64,000 nucleotides of DNA from Shewanella glacialimarina (GCF_020511155.1 NZ_CP041216.1:620001-684000); one strand, 5' to 3'; positions 26,215 through 35,727 are shown, numbered from the stretch's first letter. A program made the numbers and translations. The notes: generated by a model from the sequence alone, not told the origin.

Positions 26215-28021
26215 ATGTGGTCAGTTCCTTGGGGTTTTTAGGGTAAAACAGGTCAGGTTTCTTATCTAAATGTGAAAACTGACGGGTATTCTTATAAGGT
26301 AATTTCATAAAACCACTGATCCCATGACCTTGAATCTTATCCGCATTTGCAATAATTCTATCAAGACTGGCTCTGAAGGCGGCCTGTTTGCGCGGATTAA
26401 GTAGTCGTAAATAGCTATGGATTTTTAAGTGAGTCGGAAGGGCTTCAAAAATAATACAGCCAGTGTGATGAATTTGGTTGAGCCAGCCTAATTCTGTCAT
26501 TATTTCTGCGGGAAGTTCGAGGTTTTCTTCTGGATCTTTACCATCTTCAAAATAGGAATGCAGGCGAGATTTATCCTCCAGTAAGGGCACATCACCAACT
26601 TCAAAAGGTAATTGCATTTCACCTGTTATTTCAAAGGGCATATCAGGATTACTACGTTCGATATGCAGTGTGTCTTTGGCATTAAAAAAGCAGGCTTTAA
26701 ATACCCCAATACGTTTAATGCCCCGCGCCATAGTGACCATGTTATTCACCGCAAGTGTTAACGCAGTTTTATGACTAGGGTCATAGGTTGCTAAGTTTGA
26801 ATCAATGTAAACCCCCGTTGGCTGCCAGTGTATTGCCAGTCCACCGACGATTGAGTATTGAGCCAAACGCCCGACAGCCGCAATAAATCCTTTTTCAGTA
26901 TCTGCCATGCCAACCATAAAATTTCGATAGTATTTATCGACCTGCACATCGTCAATATCTGCAATGTGTTCATGGCTATTATGTTCTTTTAAAAATGATT
27001 TACGCGAGCTATAGCTGACGGTTTCAATAACTCTTGGGCGTGGTTGAACCCAAACCGGAATTTCAGATTTAGTTGGCAGGTAGGGAATGTCAGGTAAGTG
27101 CATACGATGGTTGTGACGCATACTTTTTAAAAAATAATCGCCAGCAAGGGCTCTCATTACGGGATCGCTACTTAACATGCCGTCTAAGGTTTTCGCTAGC
27201 TCAATCGGCAGACCTATACTTGTGGCGGGGATAACTTTAGTACCAAAGCGACTGCTTTGCCCTGAAGCAAGTGCATATAAGGTGCCTGCCACACCTTGTT
27301 CATCAAATCGTGCTGAAGAAAGCGCGCCACTGAGCTGGTCTTCGCCGATAAAGTAGACATCACCCATGCGGGCATTTGTCTGGTGTTGATCGCTAGACAT
27401 TAATGACATCACATTATCATCCACAGGACGATTGCGCTCGTCGCGCTGTGCAAATACAGCCGAGCCCCAATCAATTAGCGACAGGTTATCACTTTCAATG
27501 TCATACACTAAATTCGATGGTTTAATATCACCGTGGACAAAGGGTTTGCCTTTACGTAGATAATACAAAATATTGGCAAGCTGGCGGGCTATACTGACTA
27601 TCATTGATGCAGGCAATGCCCCCATGCGCAGGCAGATTTTATCTAAATCTTCTCCTTTAGCGCGTTCCATCACTAAAATCCCTTGTTTGCCGACACGTTC
27701 AAATTTGATTGCGGCGGGCACATTCGGATGTTTCACTAGGCTAAGCATATAGGCTTCTTCTTCGAGCCTGTCTTGAATATTTTGCGGTAACGTCAGACGG
27801 GAAAATTTAAACACGTGTGAATCACCCACACTGTTTATTCCTGCAAATACAAAGCCATAAGCACCTTTACCAATAAATTCTATTGTTGAGTAGCCAAGCT
27901 TGATCAGCTGCTGCTTACATAATCTGACCCAGGCTTTATGTTTGCGGGCATCATTCGCCTTAAGCAAATAAATAGATTGCTCTTCATTAATATAAAAGTG
28001 TTGTAGTTGTGGCGTTTGCAA
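26213..28021 (-). CDS. Serine/threonine protein kinase with C-terminal domain of unknown function
   Basis: A 602-residue Hanks-type kinase. The glycine loop is G-K-G-A-Y-G (51-56), the ATP-binding Lys is Lys72 in V-F-K-F, the catalytic loop reads V-H-G-D-I-K-P-S-N (Asp165, Lys167, Asn170), and the metal-binding motif is D-W-G (184-186). H-G-D instead of H-R-D and D-W-G instead of D-F-G are variants, but all key catalytic residues are present. The C-terminal half (about 330-602) has no recognised family and no membrane helix, unlike the PASTA kinases. No phosphatase or substrate gene is adjacent. The protein is predicted to be active and cytosolic. Confidence 0.87.
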   Translation of the reverse strand: MQTPQLQHFYINEEQSIYLLKANDARKHKAWVRLCKQQLIKLGYSTIEFIGKGAYGFVFAGINSVGDSHVFKFSRLTLPQNIQDRLEEEAYMLSLVKHPNVPAAIKFERVGKQGILVMERAKGEDLDKICLRMGALPASMIVSIARQLANILYYLRKGKPFVHGDIKPSNLVYDIESDNLSLIDWGSAVFAQRDERNRPVDDNVMSLMSSDQHQTNARMGDVYFIGEDQLSGALSSARFDEQGVAGTLYALASGQSSRFGTKVIPATSIGLPIELAKTLDGMLSSDPVMRALAGDYFLKSMRHNHRMHLPDIPYLPTKSEIPVWVQPRPRVIETVSYSSRKSFLKEHNSHEHIADIDDVQVDKYYRNFMVGMADTEKGFIAAVGRLAQYSIVGGLAIHWQPTGVYIDSNLATYDPSHKTALTLAVNNMVTMARGIKRIGVFKACFFNAKDTLHIERSNPDMPFEITGEMQLPFEVGDVPLLEDKSRLHSYFEDGKDPEENLELPAEIMTELGWLNQIHHTGCIIFEALPTHLKIHSYLRLLNPRKQAAFRASLDRIIANADKIQGHGISGFMKLPYKNTRQFSHLDKKPDLFYPKNPKELTT

Positions 28022-28194
28022 ATGATATCCCCTTAAAACTGCTTAGGTTATTTAAGCCTTATCTCAGCCTGACTTCAAGCGCTTCCTAACTAATTTTATC
28101 GGTTAAGTAAACCTTGACCTGTATCAACTTACTTTTGCCCTTGAGTCGGTAAGATTAACAGAGATTTAGCAATCGCTTTTATAGGGAACACGTT

Positions 28195-28551
28195 ATGCCA
28201 AATATAAAAAAAGCGGATTTAATTCAACTCTTTGACTTTCCTCGACTACGTATACTGCAATCTATGGAAGTAACACATTGTCCCCATGCGGTATTTTTCA
28301 ATGCAGCGGACGAGCAATGTATTACCTGCCATCAAGGGGAAGAGTGTGTGTGGATTAATCATAATGATGAGATGGTTGCGATGGAGCAAAAATCTGTTGA
28401 TGATTTAAAGCAACAATTACTGGTCGCAGTTGATTTTGTCGATTCAAGTTTGTCCCCACACCATTTATCTCGCCGTAACTGTCAATGTGAGAATTGTGTT
28501 TGGTTGCGTAAAGTTCAATTGGTTCTTAAGGGGGATTTATCTAACGAATAG
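28195..28551 (+). CDS. Conserved Cys/His-rich small protein
   Basis: A 118-residue cytosolic protein of unknown function. It has several Cys pairs that could bind zinc or a cluster: C-I-T-C-H at 42-46, C-V-W near 51, and C-Q-C-E-N-C in the C-terminal third. The ATG at 28195 has an AGGGAA site 7 bases upstream. The next gene (tpm) starts 76 bases downstream on the same strand, so they may be cotranscribed. I recognise no named family. Confidence 0.72.
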   Translation: MPNIKKADLIQLFDFPRLRILQSMEVTHCPHAVFFNAADEQCITCHQGEECVWINHNDEMVAMEQKSVDDLKQQLLVAVDFVDSSLSPHHLSRRNCQCENCVWLRKVQLVLKGDLSNE

Positions 28552-28627
28552 TGGCTGGATTGCAGTTGCTTCTGTTGATTCAAGCTTATACAGTGGGCTG
28601 CAATTAAATTCGTTGGAGAGATTTAAA

Positions 28628-29287
28628 ATGGAACCTCAATTTTGGCATGAAAAATGGCAGATGCAACAGATAGGTTTTCACCAACCACAAGTGAATCCAT
28701 TATTGATTCGTTTTTGGTCTGAGTTGAATTTAGTGCCCATGAGTAAAATTTTTGTGCCGCTATGTGGTAAATCTTTAGACATGTGCTATTTAGCTGAATT
28801 GGGTCATCAAGTGCAGGGGTGTGAGTTAAGTCAAACGGCTATTGAACAATTTTTTAATGACAACCAACTCCCCTTTCAAGTTCAGCAGCATACCCAACAT
28901 CAATTTTATGCAGCCGATCAAATTCAGTTAATTCAAGGTGATATTTTTGCTTTAGCCCCAAGTGTCACGGCAGATATTGGCGGCTTTTATGATCGAGCGG
29001 CGTTAATTGCTTGGCCTGAAGATATGCGTCAGCAGTATGCACAAACACTTGCTAAGCTGATTCCCGCAGATATATCCGGGTTATTAATTACACTCGACTA
29101 TCCTCAAGACACGCTTAAAGGTCCGCCATTTGCAGTGAGTCCTGACTGGATTGAACAATATTTATCGCCGTATTTTGAGGTGACCTTACTTGCTTGTGAA
29201 GATGTGCTTGCTGATAATCCAAGGTTTGTAAATAAGCAGGTACCTTGGTTAAACGAAGCCGCGTATAAGCTGACTCGCAAAAAGTAA
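28628..29287 (+). CDS. tpm: Thiopurine S-methyltransferase
   Basis: A 219-residue SAM-dependent methyltransferase of the TPMT family, which in bacteria methylates thiopurines and is linked to selenium and tellurium detoxification. The N-terminus F-W-H-E-K-W-Q and the SAM motif V-P-L-C-G-K-S-L-D-M are hallmark sequences; G-C-E-L-S and Y-D-R-A-A-L-I-A-W-P complete the core. A longer frame starts upstream at 28430, but it overlaps the previous gene. ATG 28628, with GGAGA seven bases before it, gives the standard family length. Confidence 0.93.
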   Translation: MEPQFWHEKWQMQQIGFHQPQVNPLLIRFWSELNLVPMSKIFVPLCGKSLDMCYLAELGHQVQGCELSQTAIEQFFNDNQLPFQVQQHTQHQFYAADQIQLIQGDIFALAPSVTADIGGFYDRAALIAWPEDMRQQYAQTLAKLIPADISGLLITLDYPQDTLKGPPFAVSPDWIEQYLSPYFEVTLLACEDVLADNPRFVNKQVPWLNEAAYKLTRKK

Positions 29288-29333
29288 CTGTAAGGTTTAC
29301 AACTATCTTGAAAAACACCGACTAGCTCAAATA

Positions 29334-29358
29334 AAAAGGCGACCAGAAGGTCGCCTTA
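29334..29358 (-). terminator. Terminator of the porin gene
   Basis: A 9-bp stem (29336-29344 with 29349-29357) with loop AGAA. Read on the minus strand it ends in a T-run, placing it 20 bases beyond the porin stop. On the plus strand the T-run is poor. Confidence 0.8.
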
Positions 29359-29377
29359 ATGTTAACGCCTAATTAGA

Positions 29378-30409
29378 TTAGAAGTCGTAACGTACGCCTA
29401 CAGTGAATACGTTATCATCTTTTAGATCAGTTTTAACGTTAGTTTCAGTGTAGTCACCTTCATACATAGCATAATGTGCGAATAATAACGTCGATTTGGC
29501 TACACGATAATCAGCACCCACTGTGATATTTTGTACATTGATATCATCAGCACCTGCTTGACCTAAGGCTTTGTAGTACTTACCAAAACCAGCCTCATCT
29601 TGACCATATTCTACTTTTAAGTTAACACCATTTAAGTTGTAAACCGCGTTGACAAAATATGTGTTACCGTCAATATTGCTGTCAGTTACGCTTTCAGAGT
29701 TTTGGAATAAACCGCCCACTTTGAAATCGCCAAACTTAACTTGACCTACAGCACGGTAAGCATCAACGCCACCAATAGCTTTGTTATAAGCACCAGCGAC
29801 ATAGTAATTTTGCTTAGACAAGCCTTTATCACCTAAGGTGACACTTAATGCATACTGAGCGTCATCAGAAGCTTGGTTATCTTCCATTAAATAGGTTGCA
29901 TTAAGGGTGATGAGGTCTGCAATAACTGGAGAGTAGTACCATATACCATCAGCGCTACGAGTTTGGCCGCTGACGATACGGTCAATATCAGCGTTGGAGT
30001 TGCCAAATAAATCAACACCACCTTCAGATTGTTTAAATACTGTGTCGTTACGACCCACTAAAACAGAACCCGCTGAAGTTTTGATACCTAAAAATGTATT
30101 ACGGGCTTTGAACGTGTCGCCTGAATTGGAAGTATTTTCAACTTGAAATTCCATTTGGTATAGCACTTCTACGCCGTCAGAAATTTTCTCGTTACCTTTC
30201 ACGCCAACATTAGAAAAGTTATTCTCTAAATAAGTGCCGCTTTCACCTAAAGTTACGCCATTAGTACCACTTTGTAAGGTTGAGCCTGCATCTGAGTTAG
30301 TAAGCGATAAATCTAAACGACCGTAAAAATCAGGGCCATCAGCAAGTGCACTAAATGATGTAATAGCTAAAATAGACGCAACTGATGCAGATAGTAAGGT
30401 TTTTTTCAT
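29378..30409 (-). CDS. Gram-negative porin
   Basis: A 343-residue general porin. A signal peptide (about 1-23, ending S-A-L-A) precedes the mature start D-G-P-D-F-Y-G-R-L-D, typical of trimeric OmpC-like porins. About sixteen alternating strands are apparent, and the protein ends in G-V-R-Y-D-F, with the C-terminal Phe needed for barrel assembly. It allows passive entry of small solutes across the outer membrane. A long AT-rich upstream region (30410-31064) probably holds its promoter and a regulatory leader. Its own terminator follows directly. Confidence 0.92.
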   Translation of the reverse strand: MKKTLLSASVASILAITSFSALADGPDFYGRLDLSLTNSDAGSTLQSGTNGVTLGESGTYLENNFSNVGVKGNEKISDGVEVLYQMEFQVENTSNSGDTFKARNTFLGIKTSAGSVLVGRNDTVFKQSEGGVDLFGNSNADIDRIVSGQTRSADGIWYYSPVIADLITLNATYLMEDNQASDDAQYALSVTLGDKGLSKQNYYVAGAYNKAIGGVDAYRAVGQVKFGDFKVGGLFQNSESVTDSNIDGNTYFVNAVYNLNGVNLKVEYGQDEAGFGKYYKALGQAGADDINVQNITVGADYRVAKSTLLFAHYAMYEGDYTETNVKTDLKDDNVFTVGVRYDF

Positions 30410-31064
30410 CTTTCATACTCCCAGAACTTAACGTTCTATGATTCCATTTTAAGAATGGTTTTAATAGTAATTAATGCCAAAAAGTGGCATGTAACAATCT
30501 GATTTGAGATTTTACAGTTTTGCTAAGCTTAGTTTGTGGTAGAGATCAAACTTTTAGACCTTAAGTTATTTTTTTATATCTAAAATTGAACTGAAAAAGT
30601 GTTTTATTGTTGTTTTTATATTGTATTAAGTATTTTCATTGTCTCGCTGTTCTTTAAAAAAGATTATCAGCACATCTTCTGAGCGCTTAAGTTGCCTTTG
30701 TCGCGATCTATTACTGATAGCAAATTCAATGAGTAACAATGTAGTTTAGCAGTTGTTAAATTAAGTGATGTATTTTTTTAAAGGCAAAAAATGAGTTTGA
30801 ACTCTTATTTAGCGATTCATGACCGACATTAATGGCATAGCTAAAACTAAAGCATTGAGCTGTAAATATGGACTCGTATCTTAATTTTTTAGGCTATTGT
30901 TATTTAAAGTTTTTTATATTTAATTTTTGACTTTTGCAACATCTATGAAGCGACGATATTTAAGCTTGTTCAAATAGTGATTATATAAACCTAGGTCATT
31001 TAGCTTTGACGGCGACTAGGCTAAAATAGGCAACTCATTAAGTCAGTCAGAATAAAGGCATGTG
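30410..31064. other. Divergent intergenic region porin/tcdA
   Basis: About 655 AT-rich bases between the divergent porin and tcdA genes. I find no coding frame or RNA gene. The length suggests porin regulatory sites, but none matches a consensus clearly enough to name. Confidence 0.5.
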
Positions 31065-31883
31065 ATGTTGTCAGAAGCATATATGAATCGATTTGCAGGT
31101 ATAGGGCGTTTATATGGTCAAGCAGCATTAAATGCTTTTGCTCAAACTCACGTGGTAGTGGTTGGTATTGGCGGTGTGGGAACTTGGGTGGCAGAAGCCT
31201 TTGCCAGAAGCGGTATTGGTCAAATTAGCTTAATTGATTTAGATGATATATGCGTGACTAATACTAATCGTCAAATCCATGCTTTAGCTCAAACTGTGGG
31301 ACAATCGAAAGTAGAAGTGATGGCAAAACGTATTCGAGACATTAATCCAGAATGCCAAGTTAATGAAATTGAAGACTTTATTACCTTAGACAACCTGAGC
31401 GAATATTTCCCCCGTGAAAATAATACCTCTAATAGTCAGCAAATTGATTATGTTGTCGATTGTATTGATGCGGTAAAACAAAAAGCGGGATTAATTGCCC
31501 ACTGTAAACGCAATAAAATTCCAATTGTAACTATTGGTGGTGCGGGTGGACAGACCGATCCTAGTCAAATTCAAGTAACTGATTTAGCAAAAACAGTGCA
31601 AGATCCATTATTAGCTAAAGTGCGAGGGATTTTACGTAAAGAATATGGGTTTAGTAAAAATACTGAGCGACGCTTTGCTATTGATGCGGTATTTTCTACT
31701 CAGCACCTAGTTTATCCCCAAGCTGATGGCAGTGTATGCGTGACTAAAGCGACTGCCGATGGGAGTATGAGAATGGATTGCGCTTCAGGCTTTGGTGCCG
31801 TGACTATGGTTACAGGTACGTTCGGTTTTATGGCTGCCAGTCGTGTGTTAGCTAAAATCTCCGCTAAGGCTTGTGCGAAATAA
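31065..31883 (+). CDS. tcdA: tRNA threonylcarbamoyladenosine dehydratase TcdA
   Basis: About 272 residues of the ThiF/MoeB/E1-like family. TcdA uses ATP to cyclise t6A37 to ct6A37 in ANN-reading tRNAs. The nucleotide-binding region G-I-G-G-V-G-T-W-V-A-E-A-F-A-R-S-G is intact, followed by D-L-D-D-I-C-V-T-N-T-N-R-Q and the D-C-I-D-A motif. ATG 31065 has TAAAGG six bases upstream; GTG 31062 is one codon longer. The gene seems to be transcribed alone. Confidence 0.94.
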   Translation: MLSEAYMNRFAGIGRLYGQAALNAFAQTHVVVVGIGGVGTWVAEAFARSGIGQISLIDLDDICVTNTNRQIHALAQTVGQSKVEVMAKRIRDINPECQVNEIEDFITLDNLSEYFPRENNTSNSQQIDYVVDCIDAVKQKAGLIAHCKRNKIPIVTIGGAGGQTDPSQIQVTDLAKTVQDPLLAKVRGILRKEYGFSKNTERRFAIDAVFSTQHLVYPQADGSVCVTKATADGSMRMDCASGFGAVTMVTGTFGFMAASRVLAKISAKACAK

Positions 31884-31970
31884 TAGCTGCCAGTCCGCTG
31901 ATTTTTTATTTTATATCAATAGGTTATTCGCTATGGTGTTACTGGTTTGTGTGATTTTACAGTGACTCAC

Positions 31971-33593
31971 TTACTCAATAATTAACGTATTGTCGGCGAA
32001 CTTTGGCACATTTTCATAAGGGAAGCTGACAATAAACATTGGACCGCCTAATGGTGAAATTGGCTCATATTTGACGTTGCCATGCAGCAAGGTCGCGGCG
32101 TTAAATGCTGCGGCTAACCCCAAACCTATCCCTCCTCTGTTTCTGGCAGTAGTAAAGAATGGCTCAAACATGCGTTCGGCTACATCCGCAGGAATACTCA
32201 AGCCATTGTTTTGAATTTCAATATTCACTTTGTCATACTCTATTGCCACATTTATCGTAATTTGGCTGTGTTCGACGCCTTTAAATGCGTGTGTATAAGC
32301 GTTAGAAATAATATTACTAATAATTTGGTTGAGTAAGTTAATGTTACTAACGATTTCTAACCTTTCATCTATATTTATAGTTATATCAACATGTTGTGGT
32401 GAAAACATGATTTGAGTTGAGTCTATAATGTCTTCTAGCTGTTTTTTCAAATTAAACTGAGTATTTTTCTCATAACGTTGCTCTGCTGCTACCGTTTTGA
32501 ATTTTTGGATTAATGTGCTGGCTCGAGTAATATTATTAACTATTAGTTCGCAACTTTGCTGGTACTCTTCAAGAATACGGTTTATCTCCTCTAAGGTGGC
32601 ATGCTCGCTATGGATGAGCTTAATTAAATCTTCTACATGAGAGAGTTGAGAGCTTGCCGCAGTTAAACATATACCAATAGGGGTATTTATCTCATGTGCC
32701 AATCCGGAAACTAGCCCTCCTAATGCCGCCATTTTTTCCTGTTCGACAAGCACTTGCTGAGCACGTTTTAATATTAGTAATGACTGCTCTAGTTCTTTGG
32801 TTTGTTCTTTTACTTGACGAGCCAGTTCATCTTTATAGCTTCGCTCAAGTTTAAGTAATCGTTCTCGATCTTCTAGTGCACTTTGCAATGCGGCTTTCGA
32901 TTCTTGTACATCGGCAAATGATGCCCGTACTTGCTGTTGCATACTATTAATCGCTTTTGCCACCATAGCAAATTCGTCGCGTTTACTTTTATGGTCAAAA
33001 ACTAAAGGATTAAAAGGTTTATCCAGGCTTATTTGCTCGCAATATTGACTGAGTTTTAGTAGGTGTTGGGTAATGTTTAACCAAACTAAAAATAAAATAA
33101 ACCCTGCAACTAAAAAGGTTTTTATCGCATTTGATAGTAATATAAGAATGGCTTTATCATAAAGTCTATCGTAAATAATGTTCAAGTCAGCTTGGACGAG
33201 TAAAGTGCCTACCTTTATCTGATTTGAATTGGTGTAAATAAGATCAAATTGTTTCTCAATCGTCGATTTCTGCTGATACTTACCCGCCTGCCACTCTTGA
33301 CCGCTATCATCTTTTATTGAGATATAGGTAATGTCAGGTAATTGGCTTAAACCGTCTAGCTGAGTACTAATTAAGCGCTCATCTATTACCCAAATACTGG
33401 CAGCTAATACTTCTAAGTTTACTTTTTCGATACTAGAAAATGCTCTATCTATACGGTTTACATCACTGTTGTAATCGTTAAATAACTGATAGATAGTCGT
33501 AAGAAGGGTGATAAGCGAACTAAAAAGCACAATCGATAGCATAAGCTTTCGACCGATAGGGCTAGTGAATAATTGATTGGAAAATTTCAGCAT
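31971..33593 (-). CDS. Orphan sensor histidine kinase
   Basis: A 540-residue kinase. Transmembrane helices lie at about 15-35 and 152-172 and flank a periplasmic sensor of about 115 residues. A HAMP-like linker and long coiled coil (about 200-285) follow. The H-box is G-L-A-H-E-I-N-T-P with His300. The N-box (I-I-S-N-A-Y-T-H-A) and G-box (G-G-I-G-L-G-L) form the ATPase domain. There is no receiver domain and no response-regulator neighbour, so its partner lies elsewhere. H-E-I-N-T-P places it with kinases such as those regulating dicarboxylate or stress responses, but the ligand is unknown. Confidence 0.9.
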   Translation of the reverse strand: MLKFSNQLFTSPIGRKLMLSIVLFSSLITLLTTIYQLFNDYNSDVNRIDRAFSSIEKVNLEVLAASIWVIDERLISTQLDGLSQLPDITYISIKDDSGQEWQAGKYQQKSTIEKQFDLIYTNSNQIKVGTLLVQADLNIIYDRLYDKAILILLSNAIKTFLVAGFILFLVWLNITQHLLKLSQYCEQISLDKPFNPLVFDHKSKRDEFAMVAKAINSMQQQVRASFADVQESKAALQSALEDRERLLKLERSYKDELARQVKEQTKELEQSLLILKRAQQVLVEQEKMAALGGLVSGLAHEINTPIGICLTAASSQLSHVEDLIKLIHSEHATLEEINRILEEYQQSCELIVNNITRASTLIQKFKTVAAEQRYEKNTQFNLKKQLEDIIDSTQIMFSPQHVDITINIDERLEIVSNINLLNQIISNIISNAYTHAFKGVEHSQITINVAIEYDKVNIEIQNNGLSIPADVAERMFEPFFTTARNRGGIGLGLAAAFNAATLLHGNVKYEPISPLGGPMFIVSFPYENVPKFADNTLIIE

Positions 33594-33807
33594 GGTATTT
33601 ATTTAATTATTTAATTAATCTAAGTGCTTATATAACAAGTTAGTTCAAAATTTACATTATAGCTATATTTAATTCAGTACTTTTCTATTGATTTTTCAAG
33701 TGCAACACTATCCCAATTATATTGATGTTTATTAATTTATTGGCTAAAGGTGGCATTAAACTTGCTTTTAAGCATTAGATGTTCAAATTTCTGACACTGA
33801 GGCTGTG

Positions 33808-34419
33808 ATGAAAAAAGCGATGATTAAAGCAATTAGCTTGAGTAATGCAAAGCGTACTTTCATGAGTGCGATGTTATGGTTGGTAGTGTTATGCTTGGGG
33901 TTATTATTTGCCCCGAAAGAGCTGTTGTCTCAGTTAGCCCTTGCTGAAATTGTGGCACAGTATAATTATCTTATTGGTTTAGCTTTGATCGTGGGGGCGG
34001 CATACTTTCTAAGTCAATTGGTGAGCTTTGTTGCCGATGAGTCTATTCAACATTTACGCCAAAAGCGAACTGTTGAAACAATTGAAGCTAAAGTGAAATT
34101 ACTGGATCCTGCCGAAAGGGCATTATTAAGAGAATTCTTTTTACAAGGTGCCACCATACTAGCATTGCCCCAAAATGAGTTGGCAGTTAAAAGTTTATTG
34201 CATACCAATATTCTGGAAGAGCTGGGTAACGAGCGCCATTATGCGATTCAAGGTCCTACAGCAGAGTATAAAATTTCAATGTCTGCTCGAATTTATTTAA
34301 ACCGTGACGTTCTTCGTTTACCTGCGGGAGAGCCTACACAAGAAGAGTTGACTTATTTATTGAAGACCAGACCTCACTTTATCAGTGGCCTAGTTCAACC
34401 CCGTAAACATGCAGCTTAA
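33808..34419 (+). CDS. Two-helix membrane protein, possibly superinfection-exclusion B (SieB) family
   Basis: A 203-residue inner-membrane protein. Two hydrophobic helices (about 20-38 and 53-72) are followed by a cytoplasmic domain with a segment L-D-P-A-E-R-A-L-L-R-E-F-F-L. This arrangement and motif resemble SieB-type proteins, known from phage P22 superinfection exclusion but widespread in chromosomes; the family call is from memory and moderate. ATG 33808 is preceded by TGAGG; GTG 33805 would add one residue. No phage genes lie nearby, so a phage-exclusion role is not implied by context. Confidence 0.6.
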   Translation: MKKAMIKAISLSNAKRTFMSAMLWLVVLCLGLLFAPKELLSQLALAEIVAQYNYLIGLALIVGAAYFLSQLVSFVADESIQHLRQKRTVETIEAKVKLLDPAERALLREFFLQGATILALPQNELAVKSLLHTNILEELGNERHYAIQGPTAEYKISMSARIYLNRDVLRLPAGEPTQEELTYLLKTRPHFISGLVQPRKHAA

Positions 34420-34579
34420 TAGCCTTCATATTTAGAGACAAGGGTATCAGAAACTCTGTTTTTATAGAAATTTGCGTAATAAGAAAGTGGGGCTGAATTA
34501 GCCCCTAAAATGGATCAGAATTTATAATTATCGTAAATGACTAAGAATAACGAACAGATATAATATTATAGCAATGATG

Positions 34580-34717
34580 TTATTCATCATTGCCTGGTGC
34601 AGACTTCACAATAAACATCCACATTAAGTAAGATACAATTCCCAAAGTACTAAAAATGACAATCATAGACATTAATCCAATTGGGTTTCCAAACATTAAA
34701 TCTAACCAAAATGCCAT
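34580..34717 (-). CDS. DUF3149-type small membrane protein (45 aa)
   Basis: A 45-residue protein with one strongly hydrophobic helix and the conserved-looking N-terminus M-A-F-W-L-D-L-M-F-G-N-P-I-G-L. This matches small DUF3149 proteins of Shewanella and relatives, as I recall them. ATG 34717 is preceded by AAAGGATAGC, a good ribosome site. Function unknown; location inner membrane. Confidence 0.78.
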   Translation of the reverse strand: MAFWLDLMFGNPIGLMSMIVIFSTLGIVSYLMWMFIVKSAPGNDE

Positions 34718-35177
34718 GATAGCTATCCTTTTATTTGTGAAGTCCTAGTTATCATAATGCTGAAATAAGATTACAAAGCTGATCTTGATCAATGTTAGAT
34801 CCTATTATTAGATATACCAGTGTGTAAATGTGATCTTTATTGTGTTTATTTGCTCTAGCCTGTACGAATTAGACTCTGCTCATGCAGCGAACTTCTTAAA
34901 TTAGCGGTGTTTTCTACAGTTTATTTTGAGGATGCGCTGAGAATTTAGGCAATTGTTTAGTTTTGTTAGTAAAGTCTACCCAAAGGACTTGCCATTGTCA
35001 TAAGCATGGGTATAATTCTGTTCACTTAATTGATACTCATTAAGTGAAGTGATTATCGATTTTTGTATTATTGCTTAGAAAAGTTTTGCTCTAATAAACT
35101 CTTGGTTGTTAAATTTTGCAAAGATATTTAGGTGTTTTAGATTTCTTTGCAAAGCTAAATGTAGCTTAAAGAGCACT
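34718..35177. other. Intergenic region upstream of tRNA-Leu
   Basis: About 460 AT-rich bases with no supported gene. It contains a 10-bp perfect inverted repeat (35021-35030 with 35039-35048, 8-nt spacer) roughly 130 bases before the tRNA, and a direct repeat TTTGCAAAG near 35113 and 35149. These could be regulatory, but no regulator can be named. Confidence 0.45.
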
Positions 35178-35262
35178 GCCCGAGTGGTGAAATCGGTAGA
35201 CACGTCGGATTCAAAATCCGATTTCGAAAGAAGTGACGGTTCAAGTCCGTCCTCGGGTACCA
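35178..35262 (+). tRNA. tRNA-Leu (anticodon CAA)
   Basis: An 85-base class II tRNA. The 7-bp acceptor stem pairs GCCCGAG with CTCGGGT. The D-loop contains AATCGGTAGA, the anticodon arm reads GGATT-CAA-AATCC, a long variable arm follows, then the T-loop GGTTCAAGTCC. CCA is encoded. The layout and anticodon match gammaproteobacterial tRNA-Leu for UUG codons. Confidence 0.96.
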
Positions 35263-35268
35263 TTATTT

Positions 35269-35302
35269 AAAGCCCTGTTCTTAATTGAACGGGGCTTTTT
35301 TT
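35269..35302 (+). terminator. Terminator after tRNA-Leu
   Basis: A 10-bp stem (35271-35280 with 35287-35296, one wobble pair) with loop TTAATT and a following run of seven T residues. It begins within ten bases of the tRNA CCA end. Confidence 0.9.
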
Positions 35303-35694
35303 ATGCTTATTTAGTGATACTTGATGCAAGTACGTACCTTCCTTTAATTTTATCTCTGCTATTACTGTACTCAAAGATTATTAATCTAATTTTTAGAAAA
35401 GGGTTGAGAGCCGTAAAAGTTGTTTAACTGAGATCTCTACTGTCCATATTTTACCTTCAATACTAACTTTAGAAGCTTTACTAAGCAGATCAAATAGCGG
35501 GCTATTAATTTCCTGAATCAAAACGCATTTTGTTGCTGTTACAACAAACTGCAGCACAGTGGCTGACTCGTCAGTTTAAAATGGTTGGGTCAAGTTTCTG
35601 GTTTAACAGGTTTGCTGAAATTGAACCGTTTGATGAGACATCTCATACAGGTGTTTCAGATTAAGATGAATAAATCGAGTTATGCTTAACTAAT
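35303..35694. other. Intergenic region with a coding remnant
   Basis: About 390 bases between the tRNA terminator and the S8 protease terminator. On the plus strand an open stretch of about 50 codons at 35512-35664 encodes a protein-like sequence including L-L-Q-Q-T-A-A-Q-W-L-T-R-Q-F-K-M-V-G-S-S-F-W-F, ending at a TAA. It has no credible start or ribosome site, so it may be a remnant of a lost gene. Confidence 0.4.
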
Positions 35695-35727
35695 AAAAAA
35701 ACCAGTTGCCGGAGCAACTGGTTTTTT
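35695..35727 (-). terminator. Terminator of the S8 protease gene
   Basis: A stem of CCAGTTGC/GCAACTGG extended by A-T pairs (35695-35709 with 35714-35727), loop CGGA. On the minus strand it ends in a T-run 25 bases past the protease stop. Confidence 0.9.

Noticed and set aside
28430..28627. N-terminal extension of the thiopurine methyltransferase.
   Set aside because: It overlaps the preceding Cys-rich gene, has no ribosome site, and the family start fits ATG 28628.
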